Shown here piece by piece: positions 27,601 to 33,575 of a DNA stretch of 64,000 nt. This DNA is from Liolophura sinensis (lineage: Eukaryota > Mollusca > Polyplacophora > Chitonida > Chitonidae), in the NCBI RefSeq assembly GCF_032854445.1, contig NC_088306.1:3718373-3782372 (forward strand). The letters are read 5' to 3'. The notes below the pieces were generated by a model. The model ran no database searches and had not been told where the DNA came from. It saw only the letters and a list, made by a program, of their open reading frames with translations. The translations under genes and the position numbers were made by a program. How positions within the stretch are numbered: position 1 is the first letter of the stretch; every line of letters begins with the position of its first letter.

Positions 27601-28976
27601 AGCATTATGGTGGGTGGAAACCGGGCACAGCCCGGGGGAAACCCACGACCATCCGCAGGTTGCTGAAAGACCTTCCCACTTACGGCCGAGGAGGAAGCCA
27701 GCATGAGCTGGACTTGAACTCACAGCGACCGCATTGGTGAGAGGCTCCTGGGTCATTACGCTGCACTAGCGCGCTAACCGACTGAGCCACGGAGGCCCCG
27801 CCATCACTTTCAGCTGTGGTGTGTATAATTTCCATTCTGACCAGGAACATTGTTTGTCTTTCAGGTATTTCCTGGAAAGGTCACACAGTGCTAAGATGAC
27901 GCTCACCAAAGCTTATGAGCTCTGCCCAGAAGAGGTGAGTGCGAAATGAAGTACAACTGTGTTCTTCATCCATTGGTTTCTTTGGGGTCATGCCATTGGA
28001 TATTTGTATGATAGGCTCTTGATACGCAGCATGTTCAAATGCAGTTCTTGCTGTTTTGCCTGAGGCTGTAAGTCAGGAGGTTTGTCAGGTACCTAGCGAA
28101 GGTTGGTGGTTTACTTCAGGCGTGGAATACCAATTAGTCATGCACATTATTTGGATGAGACTATAATGTAACAGAGTGAATGATGTTGAATCAGTTAGAT
28201 AATTAGATAAGGAGAATGTTGAATCGCTTTTGTCCAGTATTATTAAATATTCTTAAAGTTGTGGCTGCGTTTACATCATCCTGACAGAAAATATAGAATG
28301 CTCTGGATGTATACATGAGCAAACAGTGTTGCCTCATACTGTGATACTGTACTGTAGCTCTCACTTTAGAACATAAACGCACTCTCAGCATGCTGAAAAG
28401 ATGTAGAATTGGCTAAGGCAACGCCCACACAACCAAATCCCACTTGCTGAATGGTCAGCAGTACCACATGACTTTATTTACATTTCAGACGCGATAATTT
28501 TCAGAATTTAAGTTTTTTTTGGAAATAAGGAAAGTTTTGGATACAATTTGATAGCTGTCTGCTATTGTACTCTTTGTTCATTGTGGGCAGTGTTTATGTG
28601 TTTTCAGGAGGCTGAGGACGGAGAGTTGACAGATGAACAGGACAGCAGTCCGCAGCCCGAGGACAGCGTCCCTGGCTACAGCCAATCACCTTCCTCCTCC
28701 TCACAGAACGGTCAGCCACGCAACAGTGGGGGCGGAGGAGGCGGTGGTGGTAGTAGTAGTGGCGGCAGCGGTGGTGGCAGTGGGCAGGTCCAGAACAATC
28801 AGGTGACCATGCCAGCTACTCACCAGCCAGTCCAGCCAACCAATCAGATCAACAACCAGCTGAACCAGGCGGAGCCCAAGTCACGCCTCGAGCTGCTCCA
28901 GCCGCAGAACTCTCCACCTCTGGATACAGACACCTGCGAAGAGGAGAGCAGCAACAAGGGAACTAACTCTGACTGA
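436..28976 (+). CDS. USP9X: USP9X / fat facets-type ubiquitin carboxyl-terminal hydrolase, C-terminal ~1,759 residues in 40 exons (5' part outside window)
   Basis: This is a cysteine protease of the USP (C19) family that removes ubiquitin from substrates; USP9X/faf orthologues act on trafficking, adhesion and signalling proteins. Recognised by near-collinear similarity to vertebrate USP9X. Order in the window: a ubiquitin-like domain (exon at 1256), helical-repeat regions, the catalytic domain with Cys box [10 protein letters not shown] (exon at 9630), zinc-ribbon CxxC pairs (exons at 13502 and 14115), His box SGGHYYSYI (exon at 15719), then a conserved C-terminal region and a low-complexity tail. 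Splice phases chain through all exons. Coding length minus three surplus bases is 5,280 nt, or 1,760 codons including stop. The usual length is about 2,550 residues, so roughly 800 N-terminal residues lie upstream. Frame defects are confined to the exons at 4994 and 5821. All other exons are open, so I regard the gene as functional. The paralogue USP24 is a worse match. Confidence 0.97.
1256..1496 (+). CDS. USP9X: USP9X exon 2: ubiquitin-like domain
   Basis: Acceptor TCTGACAG; the single leading base completes an Arg codon. It contains [15 protein letters not shown] and the [13 protein letters not shown] segment, the ubiquitin-like fold known in USP9X. It ends ACG|GTGAGA in phase 0. Confidence 0.95.
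1825..1962 (+). CDS. USP9X: USP9X exon 3: Ser-rich linker
   Basis: 46 codons, phase 0 to 0. Encodes [17 protein letters not shown], the conserved serine-rich linker after the ubiquitin-like domain, and ends SLPGV before GTGAGT. Confidence 0.95.
2406..2526 (+). CDS. USP9X: USP9X exon 4
   Basis: Acceptor TCCCTAG, phase 0 start, phase 1 end at GCAG|GTAAGA. Encodes [19 protein letters not shown], matching the helical region after the Ser-rich linker. Confidence 0.93.
2774..2898 (+). CDS. USP9X: USP9X exon 5
   Basis: Acceptor TATTTTAG. The first two bases complete Asp across the junction. It contains [16 protein letters not shown] and ends in phase 0 at GAG|GTAAGA. Confidence 0.93.
3437..3499 (+). 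CDS. USP9X: USP9X exon 6
   Basis: 21 codons, phase 0 to 0, acceptor CACACAG, donor CAG|GTGTGT. Encodes [20 protein letters not shown]. Too short to appear as an independent reading frame; placed by homology. Confidence 0.9.
3664..3801 (-). mobile_element. SINE fragment, minus strand (3' tail part)
   Basis: Starts with TATTTATTTATTT (the reverse of an ATAAATAAATA tail), then the reversed shared tail (GTTTTTTGCCATACTC), then a segment matching the GGAAACCCACAACC...AGGTTGCTGAAGACCTTCCC block of the full copy at 27532. It lies in a USP9X intron. Confidence 0.75.
3881..3972 (+). CDS. USP9X: USP9X exon 7
   Basis: Acceptor CTCTTTGCAG, phase 0 start, phase 2 end (CG|GTTAGT). Encodes [20 protein letters not shown]. 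Confidence 0.93.
4142..4379 (+). CDS. USP9X: USP9X exon 8
   Basis: Acceptor ATGTTGACAG; one leading base completes Arg. 79 codons follow, containing [12 protein letters not shown] and [20 protein letters not shown]. It ends in phase 0 at CAG|GTGGGT. Confidence 0.95.
4535..4805 (+). mobile_element. degenerate SINE, second family
   Basis: Shares ordered blocks with the copy at 32915-33250: a GCAACAAAGAGGCACATTA-like block, GGACTCCTTCATCG, then a GTTGAGTA...TTAAACCC tail before an ACTCACTCAC run. An ATAAATAAATAA insert sits in the tail. The 5' part is too decayed to place. Confidence 0.55.
4994..5120 (+). CDS. USP9X: USP9X exon 9, with an apparent one-base insertion
   Basis: Acceptor GTTTTCAG, donor AAAAG|GTCAGT. 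The first 10-11 codons read [11 protein letters not shown] in one frame. The rest reads [19 protein letters not shown] in the +1 frame. Together they align residue for residue with vertebrate USP9X, so one base too many is present near 5023-5026 (ACAGTTGAAG). Length is 127 where 126 would keep phase. Read literally, the frame stops at a TAA after VHASN is lost. A consensus error, a polymorphism or a real lesion are all possible. Confidence 0.85.
5821..5989 (+). CDS. USP9X: USP9X exon 10, with two apparent one-base insertions
   Basis: Acceptor GTTGACAG, donor AATAG|GTCAGT. The main frame carries [20 protein letters not shown], matching USP9X, but it is one base out of phase with the acceptor (TTTAAG). 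It shifts again after KAWQCF, near 5955-5958, where the conserved IVDLLLLC continues in another frame. Length is 169; 167 would give the phase 2 needed by the next exon. Two surplus bases are therefore inferred. Confidence 0.82.
6330..6438 (+). CDS. USP9X: USP9X exon 11
   Basis: Acceptor CATTTTCAG; the leading base completes Arg from exon 10 and confirms that exon ends in phase 2. Encodes [20 protein letters not shown] and [14 protein letters not shown], then GTGAGT. Confidence 0.94.
7148..7203 (+). CDS. USP9X: USP9X exon 12
   Basis: 56-base exon, acceptor GTTGACAG, donor TAG|GTGAGT, phase 0 to 2. Encodes [18 protein letters not shown], aligned to the segment before HLLNYAY in vertebrates. 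Confidence 0.9.
7425..7515 (+). CDS. USP9X: USP9X exon 13
   Basis: Strong acceptor (CTTTTCCTTTCAG). Encodes [20 protein letters not shown] and [10 protein letters not shown], ending in phase 0 at AGG|GTAAGT. Confidence 0.95.
8020..8166 (+). CDS. USP9X: USP9X exon 14
   Basis: 49 codons, phase 0 to 0. Contains [20 protein letters not shown] and [14 protein letters not shown], strongly conserved in USP9X. Confidence 0.95.
8575..8785 (+). CDS. USP9X: USP9X exon 15
   Basis: Acceptor TATTTACAG. Encodes [20 protein letters not shown] through [11 protein letters not shown] and ends in phase 1 at AGAG|GTTAGT. This is the last region before the catalytic domain. Confidence 0.94.
8834..9093 (+). mobile_element. 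tRNA-derived SINE, nearly full length
   Basis: Begins GGGGCCTATGTGGTAGAGAT, a decayed A-box head, with a B-box-like GTGAGTTAAGTCC. The middle block TGGTTTCCTCCCACTGAAAT and the tail ATATTCTTGAGTACAGTGTA match the other copies here. It ends in an ATAAAATAAA tail. Diverged; in the intron before the catalytic-Cys exon. Confidence 0.8.
9093..9302 (+). repeat. ~210-bp MITE-like interspersed repeat, copy 1
   Basis: Shares with the copies at 16015 and 22531: an A-rich start, TTTAGAGGCAAATACATGTC, a TTTCCAGTAGAGTATCATCC block, AACCTCAAAACACC and an end near TCATTTAGGGTA. Confidence 0.6.
9630..9748 (+). CDS. USP9X: USP9X exon 16: catalytic Cys box
   Basis: Acceptor TTGCTTCAG. Encodes [14 protein letters not shown] and [20 protein letters not shown], the USP Cys box with the nucleophilic cysteine (Cys1566 in human numbering, from memory). 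Phase 0 end at CAG|GTGAGG. Confidence 0.97.
10484..10582 (+). CDS. USP9X: USP9X exon 17
   Basis: 33 codons, phase 0 to 0. [16 protein letters not shown] is followed by an acidic stretch [15 protein letters not shown], as in vertebrate USP9X. The minisatellite intron follows. Confidence 0.94.
10921..11080 (+). other. intron stretch between USP9X exon 17 and the minisatellite
   Basis: No exon fits here. The phases of exons 17 and 18 join directly (AENE then INVDLG). Nothing else is recognised. Confidence 0.5.
11082..12765 (+). repeat. ~61-bp minisatellite, about 27 units, with three-unit higher-order repeats
   Basis: Units of 59-62 bp run head to tail, each with GGTAACACACAT, TACCTGTCCTTGTGATA and GCTTTGTGGGCCAACT. 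Unit variants recur in fixed order: a block of about 184 bp starting with the GCACATGTCG variant repeats at 11401 and 11586, and another block of about 180 bp repeats between roughly 12254 and 12614. The array ends about 60 bases before USP9X exon 18. Long minus-strand reading frames across it exist only because the unit lacks stops in that frame. Confidence 0.95.
12828..13006 (+). CDS. USP9X: USP9X exon 18
   Basis: Acceptor GCCATTGTCAG. Contains [20 protein letters not shown] and [10 protein letters not shown], part of the USP catalytic fold. Ends in phase 2 at TTCAA|GTCAGT. Confidence 0.95.
13502..13675 (+). CDS. USP9X: USP9X exon 19: QHDALEFF region and first zinc-ribbon pair
   Basis: Acceptor TTTCTGCAG. 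Encodes [20 protein letters not shown] and ends KICKDCPHR, whose two cysteines form the first half of the USP zinc ribbon. Phase 2 end (AG|GTGTGT). Confidence 0.97.
14115..14256 (+). CDS. USP9X: USP9X exon 20: second zinc-ribbon pair
   Basis: Acceptor GATTACAG. Encodes [20 protein letters not shown] and [11 protein letters not shown], the second CxxC pair. Phase 0 end at AAG|GTAAGC. Confidence 0.97.
14689..14774 (+). CDS. USP9X: USP9X exon 21
   Basis: Acceptor TATTCTAG. Encodes [20 protein letters not shown] then KRFDYDWE, the conserved QLKRF box of USPs. Phase 2 end. Confidence 0.96.
15137..15228 (+). CDS. USP9X: USP9X exon 22
   Basis: Acceptor TGTTTTCAG. Encodes [20 protein letters not shown] and [10 protein letters not shown]. 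Phase 1 end at GAGG|GTATGT. Confidence 0.96.
15719..15839 (+). CDS. USP9X: USP9X exon 23: catalytic His box
   Basis: Acceptor CATTTCAG. Encodes [20 protein letters not shown], carrying the general-base histidine (His1879 in human numbering, from memory). Phase 2 end at CACAA|GTAAGA. The segment before the box ([10 protein letters not shown]) is shorter than in vertebrates. Confidence 0.97.
16015..16226 (+). repeat. ~210-bp MITE-like interspersed repeat, copy 2, with terminal inverted repeats
   Basis: Left end TTACAGTAAATGG; the reverse complement of the right end is TACCGTAAATGACCC, so the ends pair as short inverted repeats. The interior matches the other copies (TTTAGAGGCAAATAAATGTC, TTTTTCCAGCAGCATATCAT). 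There is no coding capacity. Confidence 0.7.
16490..16568 (+). CDS. USP9X: USP9X exon 24
   Basis: Acceptor GAATTGTAG. Encodes [18 protein letters not shown], which includes the acidic residue that orients the catalytic histidine in USPs. Phase 0 end. Confidence 0.95.
16878..16942 (+). CDS. USP9X: USP9X exon 25
   Basis: 65-base exon, acceptor GCGTACAG, donor AG|GTAGGT. Encodes [20 protein letters not shown]. Confidence 0.94.
17454..17569 (+). CDS. USP9X: USP9X exon 26: end of catalytic domain
   Basis: Acceptor GCTGTTTTCAG. Encodes [20 protein letters not shown], the last core strand of the catalytic domain, then a divergent acidic linker. Phase 1 end at ATAG|GTGAGG. Confidence 0.96.
18116..18291 (+). 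CDS. USP9X: USP9X exon 27
   Basis: Acceptor GTTTGCAG. Contains [20 protein letters not shown] and [18 protein letters not shown]. Phase 0 end at CTG|GTATGT. Confidence 0.95.
18598..18689 (+). CDS. USP9X: USP9X exon 28
   Basis: Acceptor TCTCTTGCAG. Encodes [20 protein letters not shown]. Phase 2 end. Confidence 0.94.
18781..19235 (+). repeat. intronic degenerate tandem repeat, ~3 units of ~180-190 bp
   Basis: Segments beginning near 18795, 18980 and 19148 share, in order, a TTGATTCAGT-like start, ATTAAATACCGTAA, a TTGTGTG block and TTAAACAAAGTGTTAGGG. Each unit carries a TACCGTAA word like that at the ends of the MITE-like family in this gene. The third unit is the most decayed. Confidence 0.7.
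19727..19868 (+). CDS. USP9X: USP9X exon 29
   Basis: Acceptor GTTTACAG. Encodes [20 protein letters not shown] and [12 protein letters not shown]. Phase 0 end at GAG|GTCAGT. Confidence 0.95.
20757..20844 (+). CDS. USP9X: USP9X exon 30
   Basis: Acceptor CCTCCAG. Encodes [20 protein letters not shown]. Phase 1 end at GCAG|GTATGT. Confidence 0.94.
20905..21137 (+). mobile_element. diverged SINE
   Basis: Contains a B-box-like GGATCAAATCC, GTACCTGGCGAAGTTTGGTG, GGTTTCCTCCTCTGGC and the tail AAAGTGAAATTCTTCAG...GTATTAAAC. Block order matches the other SINEs, and a partial relative lies at 28063. Confidence 0.6.
21273..21583 (+). mobile_element. SINE, second family, with tRNA-like head
   Basis: The head GTGGCTTATTGGTTGGAGCA resembles a tRNA A box and is followed by a clover-like CCGCCTTTAAGTCGGG and a decayed B box. 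The body has GACTGGTTGGCCCGGTGTCA and the tail GGTAAGTACGACTTTAAACC. It is related to the copies at 4535 and 32915. Confidence 0.7.
21790..21938 (+). CDS. USP9X: USP9X exon 31
   Basis: Acceptor TGTTTTCAG. Encodes [20 protein letters not shown] and [11 protein letters not shown]. Phase 0 end at GAG|GTTAGT. Confidence 0.96.
22273..22446 (+). CDS. USP9X: USP9X exon 32
   Basis: Acceptor GTTTTTGCAG, 58 codons, phase 0 to 0. Contains [20 protein letters not shown]. The frame stays open 25 codons upstream to another AG at 22196-22197 (see findings). Confidence 0.95.
22531..22737 (+). repeat. ~207-bp MITE-like interspersed repeat, copy 3
   Basis: Left end TTACAGTAATGG, right end GGTCATTTACTGGA. The interior has CCCAGTAGGATATCATCCTA and CCAAACAAACCTCAAAAATC in the same order as copies 1 and 2. 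Confidence 0.7.
23160..23275 (+). repeat. partial MITE-like repeat
   Basis: Carries ATATCATCCTACCTTGCAAA and a following AGTAAAACTGTTTG, matching the middle of the family. Both ends are missing. Confidence 0.4.
23438..23599 (+). CDS. USP9X: USP9X exon 33
   Basis: Acceptor CCTGCCCAG, 54 codons, phase 0 to 0. Encodes [20 protein letters not shown] and [11 protein letters not shown]. Confidence 0.95.
24064..24123 (+). CDS. USP9X: USP9X exon 34
   Basis: 20 codons, phase 0 to 0, acceptor GTTTTCCAG, donor CAG|GTAAGA. Encodes [20 protein letters not shown]. Confidence 0.94.
24255..24430 (+). repeat. degenerate MITE-like repeat
   Basis: Contains AAATTCACATTTTTCTCCAA and AACTCTCAGAATCAAAGTGA, corresponding to the right half of the family, ending near TTTTTTTCCGTAAGTACGG. 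Low similarity. Confidence 0.35.
25018..25126 (+). CDS. USP9X: USP9X exon 35
   Basis: Acceptor CGTTTGTAG. Encodes [20 protein letters not shown] and NHRIHNALK. Phase 1 end at AAAG|GTTTGT. Confidence 0.95.
25556..25664 (+). CDS. USP9X: USP9X exon 36
   Basis: Acceptor TTCTCCAG. Encodes [20 protein letters not shown] and [13 protein letters not shown]. Phase 2 end at ACACA|GTGAGT. Confidence 0.95.
26129..26222 (+). CDS. USP9X: USP9X exon 37
   Basis: Acceptor CCTTCACAG. Encodes [21 protein letters not shown] place the donor after AGG (GTAGAG) because the next exon then starts in phase 0. Confidence 0.93.
26801..26877 (+). CDS. USP9X: USP9X exon 38
   Basis: Acceptor TTACTTCAG. Encodes [20 protein letters not shown]. 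Phase 2 end at GG|GTGAGT. Confidence 0.94.
27011..27160 (+). mobile_element. 5'-truncated SINE
   Basis: Starts in the middle block (GGTCTGCCAGCAATGTGTGA) and runs through CCACCATAATGCTGGCCGTT and ATATTCTTGAGTACAGCGTA to an AAATAAATAAATAA tail. Only 370 bp from a full copy in the opposite orientation. Confidence 0.8.
27532..27800 (-). mobile_element. full-length tRNA-derived SINE, minus strand
   Basis: On the minus strand it begins GGGGCCTCCGTGGCTCAGTC, with an intact A box (TGGCTCAGTCGGTTAGCGCG) and B-box-like GTGAGTTCAAGTCC. The conserved middle (CCACCATAATGCTGGCCGCC) and tail (AGTGAAATATTCTACGGCGT, then AAAACACC) follow, ending in ATAAATAAATAAA. It is the best-preserved copy and the reference for the others. 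The layout resembles mollusc SINEs that share a conserved 3' domain; the exact family name is not assigned. Confidence 0.88.
27865..27934 (+). CDS. USP9X: USP9X exon 39
   Basis: Acceptor GTCTTTCAG. Encodes [20 protein letters not shown] then PEE. Phase 0 end at GAG|GTGAGT. Confidence 0.94.
28063..28132 (+). mobile_element. SINE fragment
   Basis: Carries GTAAGTCAGGAGGTTTGTCA then GGTACCTAGCGAAGGTTGGT, matching the middle of the copy at 20905. Truncated at both ends. Confidence 0.5.
28608..28976 (+). CDS. USP9X: USP9X terminal coding exon 40, low-complexity C-terminus
   Basis: Acceptor GTGTTTTCAG; open to TGA at 28974-28976. It starts [19 protein letters not shown], matching the acidic tail of USP9X. 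It then runs into a Ser/Gly block with eight consecutive glycines and a Gln/Asn/Pro-rich tail ending KGTNSD. The glycine block is not in the vertebrate proteins as I recall them and looks lineage-specific. Confidence 0.93.
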   Translation, partial: EAEDGELTDEQDSSPQPEDSVPGYSQSPSSSSQNGQPRNSGGGGGGGGSSSGGSGGGSGQVQNNQVTMPATHQPVQPTNQINNQLNQAEPKSRLELLQPQNSPPLDTDTCEEESSNKGTNSD

Positions 28977-30624
28977 ACTTGTGCAGCATAGTCAGTCCTG
29001 CTTTTTTCCTGAGTTAGTGATCTACCTGTTACACTGGCTGTCTGTCTGTGACTGCTTTATAAGACGCCTACCCACCCACACCCCCCCCCCCCCATCCCCT
29101 CTCAGCTTTGCTCATTTTATCTGCCACGCTTCAAACTCTCTTTCTCTGAGCTGTATATACAGAAGCACTCTTCTCTCGCCTTTTTTTCTAACTGATTTAC
29201 TGACCGAATTCTTGTTAATTACACATACATGTGTGCACGTGTTTTGCCCTGGTATCATATGTGGCATTATCTGATTACAGAGCCATCCACCCAGAACCCT
29301 GTATATATGTGTGCGTCAAAAAAGGATTTTATCCTGTGTGCACGCTCTAGTAATAGTGTAGTGTATTGTTTTCTTTTGTAAATATGAAATCAGTGCTGAT
29401 GATTAGCTTTTTCCCATGTTTGCATATGTTGCCTGGACTTTAGTTTGGGGCTGCCAGCTGTGATAATTTTATTTTATATCATAACATTGGGCTGTTTGGA
29501 TTTGTTACTCTTGCTCCGCTGAGCAAGCTGCTTACTTGTAGCTTGGGTGTTCTTACGTCTATGTTTGTGTACTGTCATTAAATGTCACTGAGTGATATCC
29601 CTCTGCGCAATGCTTGTGTTGAAGTGCCCTGATTTTGTCTCGCGCTTCTCACGTAAAACATTGCATATTATTGTCTAAAGAAACACAACTGTGTTTGGTT
29701 ACTCGATATGGCTGGCATTATGCAAAAAGTATTCACTAAATACTGAATGAGGAACTAACAGGTACATGAAACACCATGGGAAATAGACCTGGCGTCTGAA
29801 AATCGTTGGAGGAAGTGTCAGTTGAATGGCGAATGGCGAACTCGTTACAACCACTAAACAACTTTGGGCGATGTGCTCTAACTTGTTTCAGACGCCAAAA
29901 GATTGAGTGCAAACACAAAAAGATGATGTACAACATGCTGCACTATTACAGAATGCATCATTTGTGTGTAACATGCTAATTTTTTAAAATGACAACAATT
30001 AGACGTGTTCTGACGTATTCACGTAACACAAACTGTGTTACATCCACGTGTACCAAAACCTCCTGTGAAACACACTGGATGTTATAGAAAGTACAACGTT
30101 GTTGGTAATTCTAGTTTCCTTGGTTACCGTTCAAACAAGCCTCACAGTCTTTGTTACAATACATGGCAAGCCACGAGTTTGTCCTACATATAGTGCTTCA
30201 GTGAATTTGACTGCATACCAAATATAGTAATAATTTATTTGTGCGAAGGGAGACCTTGTGGGAGTCAAAAGTGTAGATACGGATTTTTCGCGATTTGGTC
30301 ATGTCTTCATGGAGCACGCGCAAGAAGCTTGTAAGGTGATTCTCTGGGCACATTATGTGAATGGGGTGCAGTATTTGTCAAGGGAGGCAACCCCTGTTTT
30401 AAAGACAGACACTAAGATGAGCTTAATTGTAAAGAATAAATATATATATATATATATAATTGTATATAGCTGCTTCACGTACCATGAATTGTGGGAATCT
30501 ATTTGTAAGCCTTATATTTTGCTAAACCTATTATCAATTCTGTTTCTTTTGTCCACAGCCGTTAACATAAGCTTACTAGAAGGTGTGTTATTGCTGTACA
30601 AATTTTTTAATTTCCGATGAGCAT

Positions 30625-30630
30625 AATAAA
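30625..30630 (+). other. candidate polyadenylation signal AATAAA
   Basis: A canonical hexamer about 1.65 kb after the USP9X stop. The context is AT-rich without a clear GT-rich element, so a proximal or unused site is possible. Confidence 0.4.
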
Positions 30631-31815
30631 TAGTTAATGAAATGTTTAGTATTCTGTTGTCATCCACATGGTGTACACACGGCGTCTAGCCTGTCAGTTG
30701 CTTTAAAGTAAACAGACTTGAAAATGAAATACTTAGGTGAAGCATTGGGGTGGGTCGTACTGACAGATTTCAGGCAATAGCATTAGTGTCTTGAGTTTCA
30801 GAGTTTAGCTGTTCAGAGTTTATGAACCTTTATTTCTCTCTCTCTCAAGACCAGTGAATTCTTCAATGTGGAGATTTCCCCAACAGCTAACCTTGTGTGC
30901 AGACTGTTTGCATTTCTAAATGACTTCATTTCATGTACAAAGCTCTGTCATTGCCCTGTTTGAGGATGATTGAATTCACGGTTAATGTGAAATGGGTCTG
31001 CTCATCTTTGTTGACGTTTAGAAGGAAGTTGTTTTACCAACAGGAGAGTTTTCCTTTGCTGACATTTAGTTTATACCTGTATTCTAGGCTGTACATTTCT
31101 TTTTCAACTCTGCTTGTTGTTCCCCGTGTACCTATTTTGTACATTTGTATGTATAATTTTTGACTCTGCTCGCCGACATTAGTGGGGAGCCCGAAGCTGT
31201 GCTTGTCCTATTATCTCTGGTACATACACGTAATGGTACACGTCAGATTGCATCCGATGCCGTTTGCCGGCTCCAGTCCTGTCTTGTGTGCGCTTAGCTT
31301 TGTACTGTTCCGTGCTGCAGATGTGTCACATATCCCCGCCACACAAAGTGCAATGGTTGTCGGAAAGACGAGGACTGTTTCGGCTGGGCATGGCAGGCGG
31401 AAGCACATTTTGTAACTGGCTTTGGGAGGGGACGTGTTGTGACGCACAGCTCGGTGAACGCCGTGTGGATAACGCCGAGTTAACTATCTTGGAGGATTTT
31501 ATGGGGGTTATTGAACGATATTGTTTACATTTGTACAGAATGCTCTGTAGCCGGTGTCTTCCCGTCGTATGTATTATGCGATGCGCAGAATGACTTGATT
31601 ACTGTGTTTACTGGTACTGTGTCCGTCTCTTGTAGGGAGCAGCTTGTTGGGAACCGTTTGTATTGTGTTGTTTACTCGACTTCTATGTTGGGTGATTTTA
31701 CCAGAATAGGACAAGGGCTTAAATTAATTTGTACTACCCTGTATTCTTAAATTGCCCGGCTTTTCCCGCTCGGATCAACCAAGGTTTAGAAAGTGTACAG
31801 TTGGAAATGTGAGAA

Positions 31816-31821
31816 AATAAA
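31816..31821 (+). other. candidate distal polyadenylation signal AATAAA
   Basis: A canonical hexamer with a GT-rich element starting about 25 bases downstream. It is the better-formed of the candidate USP9X 3' ends and would give a 3' UTR of about 2.85 kb. Confidence 0.45.
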
Positions 31822-32914
31822 TCTTATAGTTTATGAATTTCAAGAGGTTGAGGAGTTCGTCTTCATTTGTGTTGCCGAAAGGCCCTTGATGAATGAGGAC
31901 CCATGCTCGAATCAAGCTCTCGCTGGTTCGGCTGCGGCTTTGAGTGATGAGATTTGAGAAATATCTATTAGTAAAAGGGGTTATGGTTTACTCTGGACAT
32001 ATGCCTGACCGCTGTGGAATAAATGAAAAATACCTGAATGTGACGTTTAAAACCATTACTATTAATCAGTGAATTATTTGTGTTCTTGCTGATTGCACGT
32101 GACATGACGTTCAATCTGTGATTCGGTTTATCTCTTACACAAACTACCACGAGCAATCTGATAATGTTGATTTATCTGGAGTAGACCTGGTATACAGTGC
32201 AGTTAGATCGTGAACAATTTCAAGACGTGACCGAATCTAAGCGCAGAGGTGGATTTTAGGTTAGACATGCAGATTTGGTGCAATTGTGGCCGCGATTAAC
32301 CTCCGAACTGAAGAGTGCTGGGGTAGCGATTGGATTCAGGGGCTCCTGCCTAATAATTACCCGCTTATCCCGAGGAGACACGAGTGTAAATTGAGGTTTT
32401 GCCGTATTTTGAAACTCACTTTTTTTTATTCGCATAAGTGGGGTATTTTCCTTGTTCTGCTTAATTATCCCTACGCGATAAAGGTGCTTTTAAACAATTG
32501 AGTTTCAAATCGATAATTCAGCAATGTATCGCGATTATAATTTATCCTTTATACGTGACACGCTAATTAAAGGCCTGCATAGAAACCGTAGTCGTATGTC
32601 CGTAAATGCACCTGAACCGCCTTGTACATAACAAGCTCAAAATGCAGACTAATCATAGGCGGGACTAAGCGCACAAGTGTCAACGCTTACACATGCACAA
32701 TTGGTGGAATGAGTGGAAAATAAGTCGAAGAACAATACATTTGGGACCATTAAATTTATGGGAAACAGTTCTAACAAAGAACCGATCACACCTATCAGGG
32801 CTCAGAGAGAGTTATATATTTGCTTTGTCCTACACTTCTACAATGTACATCCTGATAAATCTGCGCAGGCATGCATGCAGGGAAATCGTCGACTTTTCTT
32901 CAAACGAATAGCTT

Positions 32915-33250
32915 GGTAGAGCGTCCGTTTCGGGAAAACGGGGGGGGGGGGGGCCTTATGTGTACTGTCAACCCTGAGACCTTAAAATAGGAAGTTGTAG
33001 TTTCCTGGCTTGGCGCTCAGCTTTAAGGGGATAGTGCAACGACTGGTTGACCCGTATCAGTATAATGGCTAGGGTAGGGCAACTTATTTGCATTCGGTAA
33101 GTTGTCTCAGTTAAGCAGTGCTAGGTAAAAGAGCGGTAGACATCGGTGCTGCAACAAGGAGGTACATTACATGGACTCTAAAGACTCCTTCGTCGTCATC
33201 TGACTGAAAACTTGTTGAGTACGACGTTAAAGGCTTAGCAATCACTCACT
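32915..33250 (+). mobile_element. SINE, second family
   Basis: A tRNA-like head (GCTTGGTAGAGCGTCCGTTT) precedes a 14-base G run. Then GACTGGTTGACCCGTATCAG, GCTGCAACAAGGAGGTACAT and the tail GTTGAGTACGACGTTAAAGG match the copy at 21273. Confidence 0.7.
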
Positions 33251-33461
33251 CAAATGAATGGCAACAATTAGTGTGGAACTTCACACCTTCAAATGCAGAG
33301 TAACCTTGTTTAGTAAGCCACATTTGCCAAATGTCATGGAAAGTGTTGGGAAAATACCAAATATTATACAACGCTGTACCACAGGATATGAACACTTTTT
33401 AGGGCTTAACATGACTGAAAGAGGTTTATGAAGGTTTGCTATTCAAACTGTAAATGATCAT

Positions 33462-33575
33462 GGGTTTCCCCATAGCTATGCCCGGTTTCTTCAACCCATA
33501 ATGCTGGCCACCGTGGTCAAAAGGAACAACTCTTGAGTACAGCGTAAAAAGAAAAAAGATTCAAATAAATGTTAC
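33462..33575 (+). mobile_element. 5'-truncated SINE
   Basis: GGGTTTCCCCATAGCTATGC, ACCCATAATGCTGGCCACCG and CTCTTGAGTACAGCGTAAAA match the 3' half of the full SINE at 27532. Confidence 0.7.

Larger units (their letters stand above)
28977..31821 (+). other. probable USP9X 3' UTR
   Basis: No coding signal follows the stop. The stretch has pyrimidine-rich and TA-repeat segments typical of UTR and contains AATAAA words at 30625-30630 and 31816-31821. The second is followed by a GT-rich stretch (GTTGAGGAGTTCGTC, then TTTGTGTTG), as expected downstream of a cleavage site. Small open frames at 31182-31750 overlap in several phases, match nothing I know, and are probably UTR. Confidence 0.5.

Noticed and set aside
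27700-27800. tRNA-like sequence with good A and B boxes
   Set aside because: It is the 5' head of a SINE. It continues into the SINE body and cannot form a proper acceptor stem of its own.
31182-31750. Overlapping plus-strand frames of 77-109 residues after USP9X
   Set aside because: Three phases are open at once in GC-richer sequence, none with recognisable similarity. More likely 3' UTR.
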